Origin: a virus
Virus record (IMG/VR): IMGVR_UViG_3300046011_005926
Coordinates: 1 to 33,337 of that record
Strand: one strand, 5' to 3'
DNA length: 33,337 nt
Part shown: positions 6,253 through 12,966 of the stretch, in pieces
Numbering within the stretch: the first letter of the stretch is position 1
How the letters are laid out: each line of letters starts with the position of its first letter
The notes under the pieces: model-generated
What the model was told of the DNA's origin: nothing
Seen by the model: the letters and a program-made list of their open reading frames with translations, nothing else
Databases searched by the model: none
Made by a program: the position numbers and the translations under genes

Positions 6253-6995
6253 AAAAACTCCTTACAGCATTTGGTTTATCATTAACTTTAACATTTCCAG
6301 CTGTTGCTAGTTCTTTAGAAAAAAAACAGCCAACAGTTCCAGCATATAGTCTTGCTGCAATGGGCTGTATGATACTTAGAGAATGTACAAATGGAGTAGA
6401 ACAACTTACTCCAGACTCTACGTTTTTATCTGGTAAAGAATTTGATAACTTTAGAACTGAAATTAAATCTATTTTAGTAACACTCAATAAATTAAACGTT
6501 CCTGTTTACGTTGCTCCTAGTAGGTATTTTACTCCAAGAACAGTTGGGCTTTATAAGCCAGATTATAATCGGTTCTTTATCAACGAAGAACTTCTAAAAG
6601 ATCCTAGAGAGTTTCTGGGAACTTTACGGCATGAAGGGTGGCATGTTGTACAAGACTGTATGGGAGGTGGATTAAAAACTTCCTTTATGGCACAAGTTCA
6701 TCAGGACTCAGAGATTCCTGCTTGGGTCATGAAGATGACTAAACTATCTTATGAATCTATGGGTCAGAGTCGTGCCGTGCCTTGGGAAGCAGATGCTAAT
6801 TGGGCAGAAGAACAGTCTGGTCAAACTGCAAGGCATTTAGAAATGTGTGTTAAAGCTCCTTTGTGGGAACAGATTCGTCCAACACCTATGACAATGGAAT
6901 GGTTAATTGGTTGTGGATGGATGAAACCACAAGAAGGTTATAAAGAATATACACCAAACAAAAAGTCAAATTATTGTGTAGAAGGTAAATATTAA
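6249..6995 (+). CDS. Secreted HEXXH zinc metallopeptidase-like protein
   Basis: A 248-aa protein from ATG 6249, which is preceded by GAGG and begins a canonical signal peptide (MKKLLTAFGLSLTLTFPAVA, cut near residue 20-21). HEGWH at residues 128-132 is an HEXXH zinc site, and E180 in WEADA, 48 residues later, is a plausible third ligand of gluzincin type. Several Cys (40, 46, 137 and later) suggest disulfides in the periplasm. It probably degrades periplasmic or envelope protein, possibly assisting lysis. Substrate unknown. ATGA overlap with the gene before and TAATG with the gene after. Confidence 0.65.
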   Translation: MKKLLTAFGLSLTLTFPAVASSLEKKQPTVPAYSLAAMGCMILRECTNGVEQLTPDSTFLSGKEFDNFRTEIKSILVTLNKLNVPVYVAPSRYFTPRTVGLYKPDYNRFFINEELLKDPREFLGTLRHEGWHVVQDCMGGGLKTSFMAQVHQDSEIPAWVMKMTKLSYESMGQSRAVPWEADANWAEEQSGQTARHLEMCVKAPLWEQIRPTPMTMEWLIGCGWMKPQEGYKEYTPNKKSNYCVEGKY

Positions 6996-7147
6996 TGTCT
7001 GAGTTTCCGTGGGGAGTATTAATTATACTTAGCTGCGGACTTACTTTTGTAGCATACATCATTTACTACATATTAAAGTTAGCATTTGAGGAGATGAAAG
7101 ATGAAGAACCTAGCACTCATTCTGTCAGCGACAAGTCTGGCGATTAG
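6995..7147 (+). CDS. Small single-helix membrane protein (50 aa)
   Basis: Starts MSEFPWGVLIILSCG; one long hydrophobic helix (~6-30) followed by a charged, Ser-rich tail. Its ATG overlaps the metallopeptidase stop (TAATG). Its last 47 nt overlap the next gene in another frame. Function unknown. The lysis-like context suggests a spanin or holin accessory, but no lipobox or other motif supports that. Confidence 0.55.
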   Translation: MSEFPWGVLIILSCGLTFVAYIIYYILKLAFEEMKDEEPSTHSVSDKSGD

Positions 7148-7313
7148 TGGAGCACTTTGTTATGGTGCTTATGTAACTTATCAAAAAGCACAGAAGATTC
7201 TGGACAATCCAGAAGAATTTGTTGGTGCTGTTGTAGAGAAGCAGGTCAACAAAGCATTTGAGAAACTACCTATCCCTAAACTAAATACTGGGAGTATTAA
7301 GTTTCCTTTCTGA
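7101..7313 (+). CDS. Small membrane-anchored protein (70 aa)
   Basis: Starts MKNLALILSATSLAISGALC, an N-terminal helix that acts as a signal anchor. An amphipathic segment follows (YVTYQKAQKILDNPEEFVG), then a tail ending KLNTGSIKFPF. GAGGAG at 7088-7093 is 7 nt before the ATG. It overlaps the 50-aa membrane gene by 47 nt and the nuclease by 1 nt (TGATG). The Cys at residue 20 does not sit in a proper lipobox. Function unknown. Confidence 0.65.
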   Translation: MKNLALILSATSLAISGALCYGAYVTYQKAQKILDNPEEFVGAVVEKQVNKAFEKLPIPKLNTGSIKFPF

Positions 7314-7726
7314 TGTCAAACCAAGATCCATACATATATCGTATCAGAGAAATCCATAAGGTAGTCGATGGAGACACTATTGACGCTGATATTGATTTGG
7401 GGTTCGATATTTCTCTTACTAAACGGATTCGCCTCGCTGGGGTTGATACTCCTGAGTCACGTACAACAAATGCGAACGAAAAGAAATACGGACTTGAATC
7501 AAAAGAATGGTTGAAGAAGCGTTGTGAGAACGCAAAGGATATTCTTATCAAGACCGAACTTCCAGACTCTACAGAGAAGTATGGTCGTATCATCGGTCAT
7601 CTGTTTATCAATGGTGAAGAGACTTCATTGAATAACCAGATGATTGCTGAGGGTTATGCTTGGACTTATGATGGTGGAACAAAGGTTAAGAACTTTGCTG
7701 AACTGGATGCGAAGCGTAAGAAGTAA
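7313..7726 (+). CDS. Staphylococcal nuclease-like (SNase) endonuclease
   Basis: A 137-aa protein with the thermonuclease fold pattern: VVDGDTIDADIDLGF (residues ~17-31), IRLAGVDTPESR (~39-50, the strand and Arg that bind Ca and phosphate in SNase), EKYGRIIGHLF (~88-98, second catalytic Arg), and NNQMIAEGYAW near the end. SNases cut DNA and RNA to 3'-phosphate ends. There is no signal peptide, so it would act in the cytoplasm on host DNA or in processing. Its stop abuts the stop of the opposing gene. Confidence 0.85.
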   Translation: MSNQDPYIYRIREIHKVVDGDTIDADIDLGFDISLTKRIRLAGVDTPESRTTNANEKKYGLESKEWLKKRCENAKDILIKTELPDSTEKYGRIIGHLFINGEETSLNNQMIAEGYAWTYDGGTKVKNFAELDAKRKK

Positions 7727-7747
7727 TCACTTTGAGTGAAACTTCTT
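7718..7747. terminator. Shared hairpin between two convergent genes
   Basis: AAGAAGT (7718-7724) pairs with ACTTCTT (7741-7747) and TCACT (7727-7731) with AGTGA (7735-7739), loop TTG. It spans both stop codons (TAA 7724-7726 plus; TGA 7729-7727 minus). There is no long T run, so termination strength is uncertain. Confidence 0.45.
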
Positions 7748-8401
7748 ATATTGTTCTTTCTTTTGATTCTTCTGTTCTTTCTTCAGTAATTTATTGACTT
7801 TCTTAAGAGACTGACTCTTCTCAAAAGTAAAATATATTTGAAGTTCATATGGGGTAAGGTCTCTGTTCAAGAGTTTCTTACCCCTTACAAATATCTGCTG
7901 AACGATAGGTTTCATTTTACCTACCATCCATTCCACCAAAGATTTCCCAACAAGAGCCGCAGCAACAGAAGCAGTAGCAGTAGTCCCAGCAAGAATAACT
8001 TGCTCTTTAGGTGGAATGGGAACTTCCCCGACGATTGGTACTTCAATGACAGGTACTCCTAGGTTAGTTTTGGGGGCATCATCGGAAATAACCCGATTAT
8101 CCTGGGGGGTTTGAACAACTGGAGGCAGTTGAGGAGTAGGGGTTGTATCAGGCAGTCCTCTGGTCTTTTCTTGTTTTTCTTCTTCTTGTGCTTTTTGCTC
8201 TGCTCTTACCGCAGCATCAAACTCTTCTTGTGTAGGAACATCTATAACTGGATATTTGATAGATCCATTAGGCATATTAATTACAGGAACAGCCAATCCT
8301 CTTATAATAGGACGAGGAGCTTCTTGAGTTATTGGAACATCAATAGTTGGTATAATTGATGGGGGATCAATTTTTGCTGATCTTATTGGTTTTATTTCCA
8401 T
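7727..8401 (-). CDS. Proline-rich membrane-anchored protein with repeated P-x-I-x-x-P motif
   Basis: A 224-aa protein. Four copies of the hexapeptide P(T/V)I(D/N/E)(V/M)P occur at residues ~18-23, 39-44, 51-56 and 117-122. A Lys/Glu/Gln-rich helix (~57-80) and a Pro-rich linker separate them. One hydrophobic helix follows (~135-151), then a basic C-terminal helix (KKVNKLLKKEQKNQKKEQ). There is no signal peptide. It is last in a four-gene minus-strand operon with secreted proteins and overlaps the preceding gene by 35 nt. It may be a structural or envelope-spanning protein. No family recognised. Confidence 0.65.
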   Translation of the reverse strand: MEIKPIRSAKIDPPSIIPTIDVPITQEAPRPIIRGLAVPVINMPNGSIKYPVIDVPTQEEFDAAVRAEQKAQEEEKQEKTRGLPDTTPTPQLPPVVQTPQDNRVISDDAPKTNLGVPVIEVPIVGEVPIPPKEQVILAGTTATASVAAALVGKSLVEWMVGKMKPIVQQIFVRGKKLLNRDLTPYELQIYFTFEKSQSLKKVNKLLKKEQKNQKKEQYKKFHSK

Positions 8402-8960
8402 TTACCACGTCCTGCACTTTAGGATACTTTACTACAACATCAGAACATATTTTTGCATAAGGACTTTCTGGGTGAAAATATATACCCGACTTAATTGCTT
8501 CCCCACACTTTAATAATCTTACTAATTCAAAATCTAATCTTGCTTTGTCTGCTTCCGCTTGTTGTCTAGTGATTTCAACTCTTGCCCTTGCTTTGCATAG
8601 TTCTGTCAAACCACCATCAAGGGGGAAATTGAAGCCCATACTTACTCCACCATTTCCACTGTGAGTTTGATACGTTGAAGGATCATTGCCACCATTCATA
8701 TTTCCCAAAACAAATGGGGAAACGCTTAAAGTTGGCCCTTGACAACTAATCCCTGCTCCGTAGGTATTAACAGCATACGGCCCTTGGAGGACTTGGACTG
8801 CTTGGTTTGTAACGTTTCCAGTAGCACTAGCAGAAGGCCCAGCGATATTAGTATTACTAGGAGCTGTTTGAGCCAGCACAGGCGATACATAAAGACCTAT
8901 TGCGTAAAGACAGATATAGAGTTTGTGGTAGATTTTTGTTCGGTGGTGCGATCTATCCAT
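8367..8960 (-). CDS. Secreted protein (197 aa), unknown
   Basis: N-terminal basic stretch, then a hydrophobic signal segment (YICLYAIGLYVSPVLA, cut near residue 30). A Ser/Asn/Gly-rich beta-like part follows (~31-115), then a long charged helix (ELCKARARVEITRQQAEADK, ~120-139) and Cys-containing loops near the C-terminus. It overlaps the upstream gene by 64 nt. The helical tail could mediate oligomerisation. Like its neighbours it is probably exported or a virion surface protein. No family recognised. Confidence 0.65.
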   Translation of the reverse strand: MDRSHHRTKIYHKLYICLYAIGLYVSPVLAQTAPSNTNIAGPSASATGNVTNQAVQVLQGPYAVNTYGAGISCQGPTLSVSPFVLGNMNGGNDPSTYQTHSGNGGVSMGFNFPLDGGLTELCKARARVEITRQQAEADKARLDFELVRLLKCGEAIKSGIYFHPESPYAKICSDVVVKYPKVQDVVNGNKTNKISKN

Positions 8961-9262
8961 GTTTCTTTAGCCACTCCAGGACCGAGATGGGTTTCACTGA
9001 ACTGGAATGGAGCACCTTGATTCATAATTGTGTAACTTGATCCTGGCGCAGGATTGCCAGGAATGTTAATATTAGTTCCAGTCACAGTGTATGATGTGCC
9101 AGTTGTATATTCAATCTGACGAATTGCTTCTACTATCTTTGTGGTTGTTTCTGTGGTTGCAGTAATCGTGCCTCTGGTAAAATTAGGCACAACACTTTCA
9201 GCATATGCAGGAGTACAAATGACTCCCGCTGCTAAAAGCAGAACGGGAGTTATGTGTCTCAT
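8897..9262 (-). CDS. Secreted protein (121 aa), paralogue of its upstream neighbour
   Basis: Signal peptide MRHITPVLLLAAGVICTPAYA, cut before ES. The mature part carries Y-T-V-T-G-T-N-I and, ~20 residues on, SYTIMNQGAPFQFSE. The 148-aa neighbour has the same pattern (YSVSGTNI ... TYSINTAGQAFTFSE), so the two genes look like an old duplication. Beta-rich and Thr-rich. It overlaps the neighbour by 4 nt (ATGA). Function unknown; possibly an exported adhesin-like or virion decoration protein. Confidence 0.7.
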   Translation of the reverse strand: MRHITPVLLLAAGVICTPAYAESVVPNFTRGTITATTETTTKIVEAIRQIEYTTGTSYTVTGTNINIPGNPAPGSSYTIMNQGAPFQFSETHLGPGVAKETWIDRTTEQKSTTNSISVFTQ

Positions 9263-9705
9263 TTGAATACGCTTAACTCAATAGATCTTTGACCTGTCGC
9301 TGTTGTACCAGCACCGCCAGCAGTTACAGTGGGAACTGATGTGCCAGAGAGAGTACCAGCAAGGCTTCCAGCAACACCAGCAGCAGTAGAGGTAATATTT
9401 CCATAAGGTGCAATTGCTCCAGTTGATATAGATGCAGGTGTAGTATCCGCATCAATTAAACTTTCCGAGAATGTGAATGCCTGACCAGCAGTGTTGATTG
9501 AATATGTTCCAGCACCACCTACACCACCAAATGTAGATGATTGAATATTTGTCCCAGAAACTGAGTATTGTGCTCCAACACGAAGAGCTTGTGAAGCGGC
9601 AGCGTCAACCTTAAGCTGTACAGAGTCAGTGATTTTTGATGTGATTTCAGCGGCACTTACGGGAGTAACTAAGAATAGCGAAAAGATAAGGGCTAATCTT
9701 TTCAT
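9259..9705 (-). CDS. Secreted beta-rich protein (148 aa), first gene of minus operon
   Basis: Signal peptide MKRLALIFSLFLVTPVSA, cut before AE. A short helix (ITDSVQLKVDAAASQAL) follows, then the YSVSGTNI / FTFSE motif shared with the next gene, then a Gly/Ala/Thr-rich tail ending ELSVFK. A late promoter lies 28-35 nt upstream on this strand. The operon is divergent from psbA. Secretion is well supported; the role is not known. Confidence 0.7.
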   Translation of the reverse strand: MKRLALIFSLFLVTPVSAAEITSKITDSVQLKVDAAASQALRVGAQYSVSGTNIQSSTFGGVGGAGTYSINTAGQAFTFSESLIDADTTPASISTGAIAPYGNITSTAAGVAGSLAGTLSGTSVPTVTAGGAGTTATGQRSIELSVFK

Positions 9706-9732
9706 TTTTTCTAAACCAATAGAGGCTAAAGA

Positions 9733-9740
9733 TATTTATT
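9733..9740 (-). promoter_or_regulatory. T4-type late promoter of the minus-strand secreted-protein operon
   Basis: On the minus strand 9740-9733 reads AATAAATA, 7 of 8 bases of the T4 late consensus, with start expected near 9726 and ATG at 9705. It sits back to back with the psbA promoters 13 bp away. Confidence 0.55.
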
Positions 9741-9752
9741 CTACAGACCCCC

Positions 9753-9781
9753 TTGACAAGAAAATGGATCGCTGCTATACT
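9753..9781 (+). promoter_or_regulatory. sigma70 promoter of psbA
   Basis: TTGACA (9753-9758), 17 bp, TATACT (9776-9781). Start expected near 9788, giving a leader of about 160 nt. Probably read early by host polymerase. Confidence 0.8.
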
Positions 9782-9786
9782 AAATA
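9780..9786 (+). promoter_or_regulatory. T4-type late promoter overlapping the psbA -10
   Basis: CTAAATA begins inside the sigma70 -10 element (shared CT, 9780-9781). It could keep psbA on after the switch to gp55/gp33-dependent late transcription. Confidence 0.5.
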
Positions 9787-9828
9787 GATCAATACGTTAA
9801 GGAATGTAACGGTTCTTTAATGTTTGTA

Positions 9829-9926
9829 ACACCCGTTAACCGAGACCTATGGGTGTCTAAATTACGTCTCTCATATCCCGCCTGAGGGTGGCGGGAGCAT
9901 AGTAACTCCACCATTTCCCTGATGGT
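9829..9926 (+). promoter_or_regulatory. psbA: Structured psbA 5' leader
   Basis: Three hairpins: ACACCCGT (9829-9836)/ATGGGTGT (9849-9856); TCCCGCC (9876-9882)/GGCGGGA (9890-9896); ACCAT (9910-9914)/ATGGT (9922-9926). The first loop contains GAGAC (9842-9846), complementary to GTCTC at 9866-9870, allowing a pseudoknot. No Shine-Dalgarno sequence precedes the ATG at 9948. Confidence 0.5.
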
Positions 9927-9947
9927 CTTACTACTCTTTTAACAAAA

Positions 9948-11027
9948 ATGACTGCTTCAATTGCACAACAACGACAATCAAATACTTGGGAACAATTCTG
10001 TCAGTGGGTCACCAGCACCGACAACCGCCTCTATGTGGGTTGGTTCGGCGTTCTGATGATTCCTACGTTGCTCGCCGCAACAATTTGTTTTATCGTCGCT
10101 TTCATCGCTGCTCCTCCTGTGGACATCGATGGTATCCGTGAACCCGTTGCTGGTTCACTCATGTATGGTAACAACATCATCTCTGGCGCTGTAGTTCCTT
10201 CAAGTAACGCCATTGGTCTACACTTCTACCCCATCTGGGAAGCTGCATCTCTTGATGAATGGCTTTACAATGGTGGGCCTTTCCAACTGGTAGTCTTCCA
10301 CTTCCTCATCGGCATCTATGCTTATATGGGTCGTGAGTGGGAACTTTCCTACCGTCTGGGTATGCGTCCTTGGATCTGTGTTGCCTACAGCGCACCTGTT
10401 GCTGCTGCTTCTGCGGTGTTCCTGGTGTATCCTTTTGGTCAAGGTTCTTTCTCTGACGCGATGCCTTTGGGTATCTCTGGTACTTTTAACTACATGCTGG
10501 TGTTCCAGGCTGAGCACAACATCCTGATGCACCCCTTCCATATGCTTGGAGTTGCTGGTGTCTTCGGTGGTTCTCTGTTCAGTGCTATGCACGGTTCTCT
10601 GGTTACTTCTTCGCTGGTGCGTGAAACCACCGAGAACGAGTCACAGAACTATGGTTACAAGTTCGGTCAAGAAGAAGAGACCTATAACATCGTTGCTGCT
10701 CACGGTTATTTCGGTCGTTTGATCTTCCAATACGCATCGTTCAATAACTCACGTTCGCTGCACTTCTTCCTTGCTGCATGGCCCGTCGTTGGAATTTGGT
10801 TTGCTGCTCTTGGTGTTAGCACCATGGCATTTAACCTCAACGGTTTCAACTTCAACCAGTCGCTGCTTGATAATAACGGTCGTGTAATCAACACTTGGGC
10901 AGATATTCTTAACCGTGCTAACCTCGGTTTTGAAGTAATGCACGAGCGTAACGCACACAACTTCCCTCTGGATCTTGCTGCTGCTGAGACTGCTCCCGTT
11001 GCTCTTACTGCTCCAGCTATCGGGTGA
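9948..11027 (+). CDS. psbA: Photosystem II D1 protein
   Basis: A 359-aa full-length D1, the reaction-centre core that carries P680, QB and most manganese-cluster ligands and turns over fastest in light. Counting from Met1, all key residues fall at standard positions: Tyr161, Asp170, His190, His198, His215, Ser264, His272, His332, Glu333, His337, Asp342, and the CtpA cut after Ala344. Residue 130 is Glu, the form linked to high-light D1 isoforms. No intron or homing endonuclease interrupts it. Base use is more GC-rich than the neighbours, fitting host origin. The phage copy replaces damaged host D1 during infection. Early and late promoters are stacked upstream. Confidence 0.99.
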   Translation: MTASIAQQRQSNTWEQFCQWVTSTDNRLYVGWFGVLMIPTLLAATICFIVAFIAAPPVDIDGIREPVAGSLMYGNNIISGAVVPSSNAIGLHFYPIWEAASLDEWLYNGGPFQLVVFHFLIGIYAYMGREWELSYRLGMRPWICVAYSAPVAAASAVFLVYPFGQGSFSDAMPLGISGTFNYMLVFQAEHNILMHPFHMLGVAGVFGGSLFSAMHGSLVTSSLVRETTENESQNYGYKFGQEEETYNIVAAHGYFGRLIFQYASFNNSRSLHFFLAAWPVVGIWFAALGVSTMAFNLNGFNFNQSLLDNNGRVINTWADILNRANLGFEVMHERNAHNFPLDLAAAETAPVALTAPAIG

Positions 11028-11048
11028 TCACTACACATACGCCGTATA

Positions 11049-11119
11049 AGTTGGCGGAAATAATCCGAGATACATTTCCTAATTTGTATCGACCATCTAA
11101 AGATTATAAACCGCCAGCT
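11049..11119 (+). ncRNA. Folded 71-nt element after psbA (candidate structured RNA)
   Basis: AGTTGGCGG (11049-11057) pairs with CCGCCAGCT (11111-11119), 9 bp with one T-G. Inside, GATACA (11069-11074) pairs with TGTATC (11085-11090), and ATCT/AGAT can form near 11095-11104. Length and long closing stem recall a tRNA, but no T-loop or anticodon loop fits. It could stabilise the psbA 3' end. It has no T run. Confidence 0.4.
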
Positions 11120-11129
11120 AATCGACCAC

Positions 11130-11158
11130 TTGACAAATAACATTAAACCACCTAGAAT
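11130..11158 (+). promoter_or_regulatory. sigma70 promoter whose -10 is inside a terminator
   Basis: TTGACA (11130-11135), 17 bp, TAGAAT (11153-11158). Start expected near 11165, a leader of about 17 nt before 11182. The -10 lies in the stem and loop of the psbA-side terminator. Confidence 0.75.
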
Positions 11159-11174
11159 ACCTAGGTGGTTTTTT
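11146..11174 (+). terminator. Terminator after psbA
   Basis: Perfect 10-bp stem AACCACCTAG (11146-11155) / CTAGGTGGTT (11161-11170), loop AATAC, then TTTT. It stops transcripts from psbA, while the promoter overlapping it restarts transcription for the next operon. Confidence 0.88.
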
Positions 11175-11181
11175 ATTACAC

Positions 11182-11844
11182 ATGACTGAATACACTATCT
11201 GGGTTGGCGGAGAACGTTCTTGGCAACGCACTTATCTTGGAGAGGTTGGTGCAGTAGAACTGACCGAAGAACAAGTTAAAAAATATTTTACCTTTACTGA
11301 AGATGGTATTGAGTTTGATGAAGAACTTCTTTCAGAAAAAACTGATATGTGGTCTTCTGAAGATACCGATCTTCCTACGTGGGACACCATCACTGATGGA
11401 TGTATGGGTTGGGGTGCTTATACCGATCAGTATGTAGGTGTTTGTAAGACTGATGCTGACGATGATGATGAACCTCTTTTGCTTACTGAAGTAGAAAATC
11501 TTGCATATTATACTGCAGAAGAAATTGCAGAAAATGCTCCTGTAAATGATGAACAAGATTCTGCTATTTGTGAGTATGTTGATGAACTTTGCTATCCTAG
11601 TGGGGTTTGGATGCTTTATCATTCAATTGAAAAGGGAAGTTACGAAGGAACCTTTGAACTTCCTGATGACGAAGAATTTGATTCTAAGAAATTGGTAATC
11701 AGAGTTCGTCAAATTGCAGAAGCATTTACCATTGTGACTGGTGCTAGATATAATGGTGAAGATATTGACATGAGTGGTGATACTGACGGTAAAGGAATCG
11801 ATTGGTACATCTGTCACGGAGAACATCTGATTAAATTTAAATAA
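11182..11844 (+). CDS. Acidic hypothetical protein (220 aa)
   Basis: Starts MTEYTIWVGGERSWQRTYLG. Very rich in Asp and Glu (for example DADDDDEP at ~96-103), with Trp/Tyr-containing beta-like segments and a Cys pair region (ICEYVDELCYPSGVW). No recognised domain. It is first in an operon with its own near-consensus promoter, so probably early. The negative charge would suit a DNA-mimic inhibitor of a host nuclease or DNA-binding protein, but that is speculation from composition only. It is followed by glutaredoxin after 10 nt. Confidence 0.75.
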   Translation: MTEYTIWVGGERSWQRTYLGEVGAVELTEEQVKKYFTFTEDGIEFDEELLSEKTDMWSSEDTDLPTWDTITDGCMGWGAYTDQYVGVCKTDADDDDEPLLLTEVENLAYYTAEEIAENAPVNDEQDSAICEYVDELCYPSGVWMLYHSIEKGSYEGTFELPDDEEFDSKKLVIRVRQIAEAFTIVTGARYNGEDIDMSGDTDGKGIDWYICHGEHLIKFK

Positions 11845-11854
11845 GGAGATTCTT

Positions 11855-12109
11855 ATGAAGCAAAAATTTACTGTGTATTCAAAAACTGGCTGCCCTTATT
11901 GCGATAAAATTGTTGATTTATTTCAACAAGCACATCTAGAGCATGTAGTTTATAAATTAGACGAACATTTCACACGAGAACAATTCTATAAAGAATTTGG
12001 AGAAGGCTCAACTTTCCCACAAATTCTTCTTGATGAAAAACAACTTGGAGGCTGTGCTGACACTATTGCATACTTAATTAATGAGGGGCACTTAAAAATA
12101 CAATCATAA
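11855..12109 (+). CDS. grx: Glutaredoxin
   Basis: An 84-aa protein with the CPYC dithiol active site at residues 13-16, the cis-Pro motif STFPQI (~51-56) and a C-terminal GGCADT glutathione-binding motif: a complete class I glutaredoxin. It passes electrons from glutathione to ribonucleotide reductase or other disulfides, as T4 NrdC does. Strong AAGGAG site before the ATG. It lies upstream of thyX, consistent with nucleotide supply for phage DNA synthesis. Confidence 0.93.
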   Translation: MKQKFTVYSKTGCPYCDKIVDLFQQAHLEHVVYKLDEHFTREQFYKEFGEGSTFPQILLDEKQLGGCADTIAYLINEGHLKIQS

Positions 12110-12110
12110 T

Positions 12111-12296
12111 ATGACATCAATAAATAAAGGTGTTGAGTTAATGCTTCGTCGTAAAAGGAGGAAAGCACCAGAGCCACAAAGTTGTTTTATTAAGTTTGGA
12201 AAGGTGGTAACTTTCTTCCGAAAAGAAATAACCATCTACTTTGAATTATCCTTTGATGTAAAGGACAAACGTAGAGGAGAAAAGAAATGGAATTAA
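12111..12296 (+). CDS. Small basic hypothetical protein (61 aa; start uncertain)
   Basis: From ATG 12111 the protein is 61 aa. From ATG 12141 (AAAGG at 12126-12130) it is 51 aa, starting MLRRKRRKAPEPQSC. The second start has the better ribosome site; the first 10 codons also contain AATAAATA (12119-12126), which could be a late promoter or chance. Lys/Arg-rich N-terminus and beta-like C-terminus (ITIYFELSFDV). Overlaps the next gene by 10 nt. Function unknown. Confidence 0.55.
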   Translation: MTSINKGVELMLRRKRRKAPEPQSCFIKFGKVVTFFRKEITIYFELSFDVKDKRRGEKKWN

Positions 12297-12502
12297 TTGC
12301 TTTTTCTATAACGTTCACCGTTTTATTTTCATTAATGTTTTTGATTGTTGGTGGACTTGTTGGTTGGGTGGCAAAGGATTACTTTAAGAAAAAGCGTATC
12401 CATCCTGAAATGTTTGATGAGAATGGAACCCTAATTCCAGACGAAGTAATTGCATTTCGTTTTGATGAAATGGAAGAATATGATGATGACGATGATGAGT
12501 AA
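12287..12502 (+). CDS. Single-pass membrane protein with acidic tail (71 aa)
   Basis: Starts MELIAFSITFTVLFSLMFLI: a hydrophobic helix (~3-27), a basic stop-transfer (KDYFKKKRIHP), then a cytoplasmic acidic tail ending YDDDDDE. N-out, C-in topology is expected. RBS GAGGAG at 12273-12278, 8 nt upstream. Overlaps the previous gene by 10 nt. No recognised family; an inner-membrane or thylakoid adaptor is possible. Confidence 0.7.
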   Translation: MELIAFSITFTVLFSLMFLIVGGLVGWVAKDYFKKKRIHPEMFDENGTLIPDEVIAFRFDEMEEYDDDDDE

Positions 12503-12519
12503 CTAGTTAAGGAGATGAA

Positions 12520-12966
12520 ATGAAACTACCTAATAACCCGTTGATTTCGGAAATTCTACAAAAAGTATCAAACGCAAAAACGAAGGAAGAAAAGACTTCC
12601 TTGCTTAGACAATATGAGAGTCCTGGTCTTAAGGCTCTCTTAATCTGGAACTTTGATCCTTCACTTAAGAGCTGTTTGCCTGAAGGTGAAGTTCCTTATA
12701 CCGCTAACGATGCACCTGCTGGAACAGAGCACACACGTATTCAAAGTGAGTATAGAAAATTTTACCACTTCATTGAAGGTGGTGACTATGAGATGAGCCA
12801 AAGTAAGAAAGAAGTTCTCTTTATTCAAATGATTGAGGCTTTGCATCAAGATGAGGCTGAAGTTTTATGTTTAGTAAAGGATAAAAATCTTGGAAAAAAA
12901 TATAGGATTACGCACAATGTCATCAAAGAAGCCTTCCCAACAATTGAATGGGGAAATAGATCGTAG
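12520..12966 (+). CDS. DUF6433-like phage protein (148 aa)
   Basis: Helical protein starting MKLPNNPLISEILQKVSNAK. The central FIQMIEALHQDEAEVLCLVKD and the C-terminal ITHNVIKEAFPTIEWG resemble the phage DUF6433 family, seen by memory of its pattern rather than a search. AAGGAG precedes the ATG. The next gene starts inside its last 50 nt. Role unknown; family members lie among T4-like replication genes. Confidence 0.7.
   Translation: MKLPNNPLISEILQKVSNAKTKEEKTSLLRQYESPGLKALLIWNFDPSLKSCLPEGEVPYTANDAPAGTEHTRIQSEYRKFYHFIEGGDYEMSQSKKEVLFIQMIEALHQDEAEVLCLVKDKNLGKKYRITHNVIKEAFPTIEWGNRS

Noticed and set aside
9948-11027. Group I intron or homing endonuclease in psbA, as in some cyanophages
   Set aside because: The frame is continuous with every D1 residue in register.
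11049-11119. Functional tRNA after psbA
   Set aside because: No T-loop, D-loop or seven-base anticodon loop could be placed, only the long closing stem.
10218-11143. Open frames antisense to psbA
   Set aside because: Explained by psbA codon bias; no start signals, and D1 is fully intact on the plus strand.
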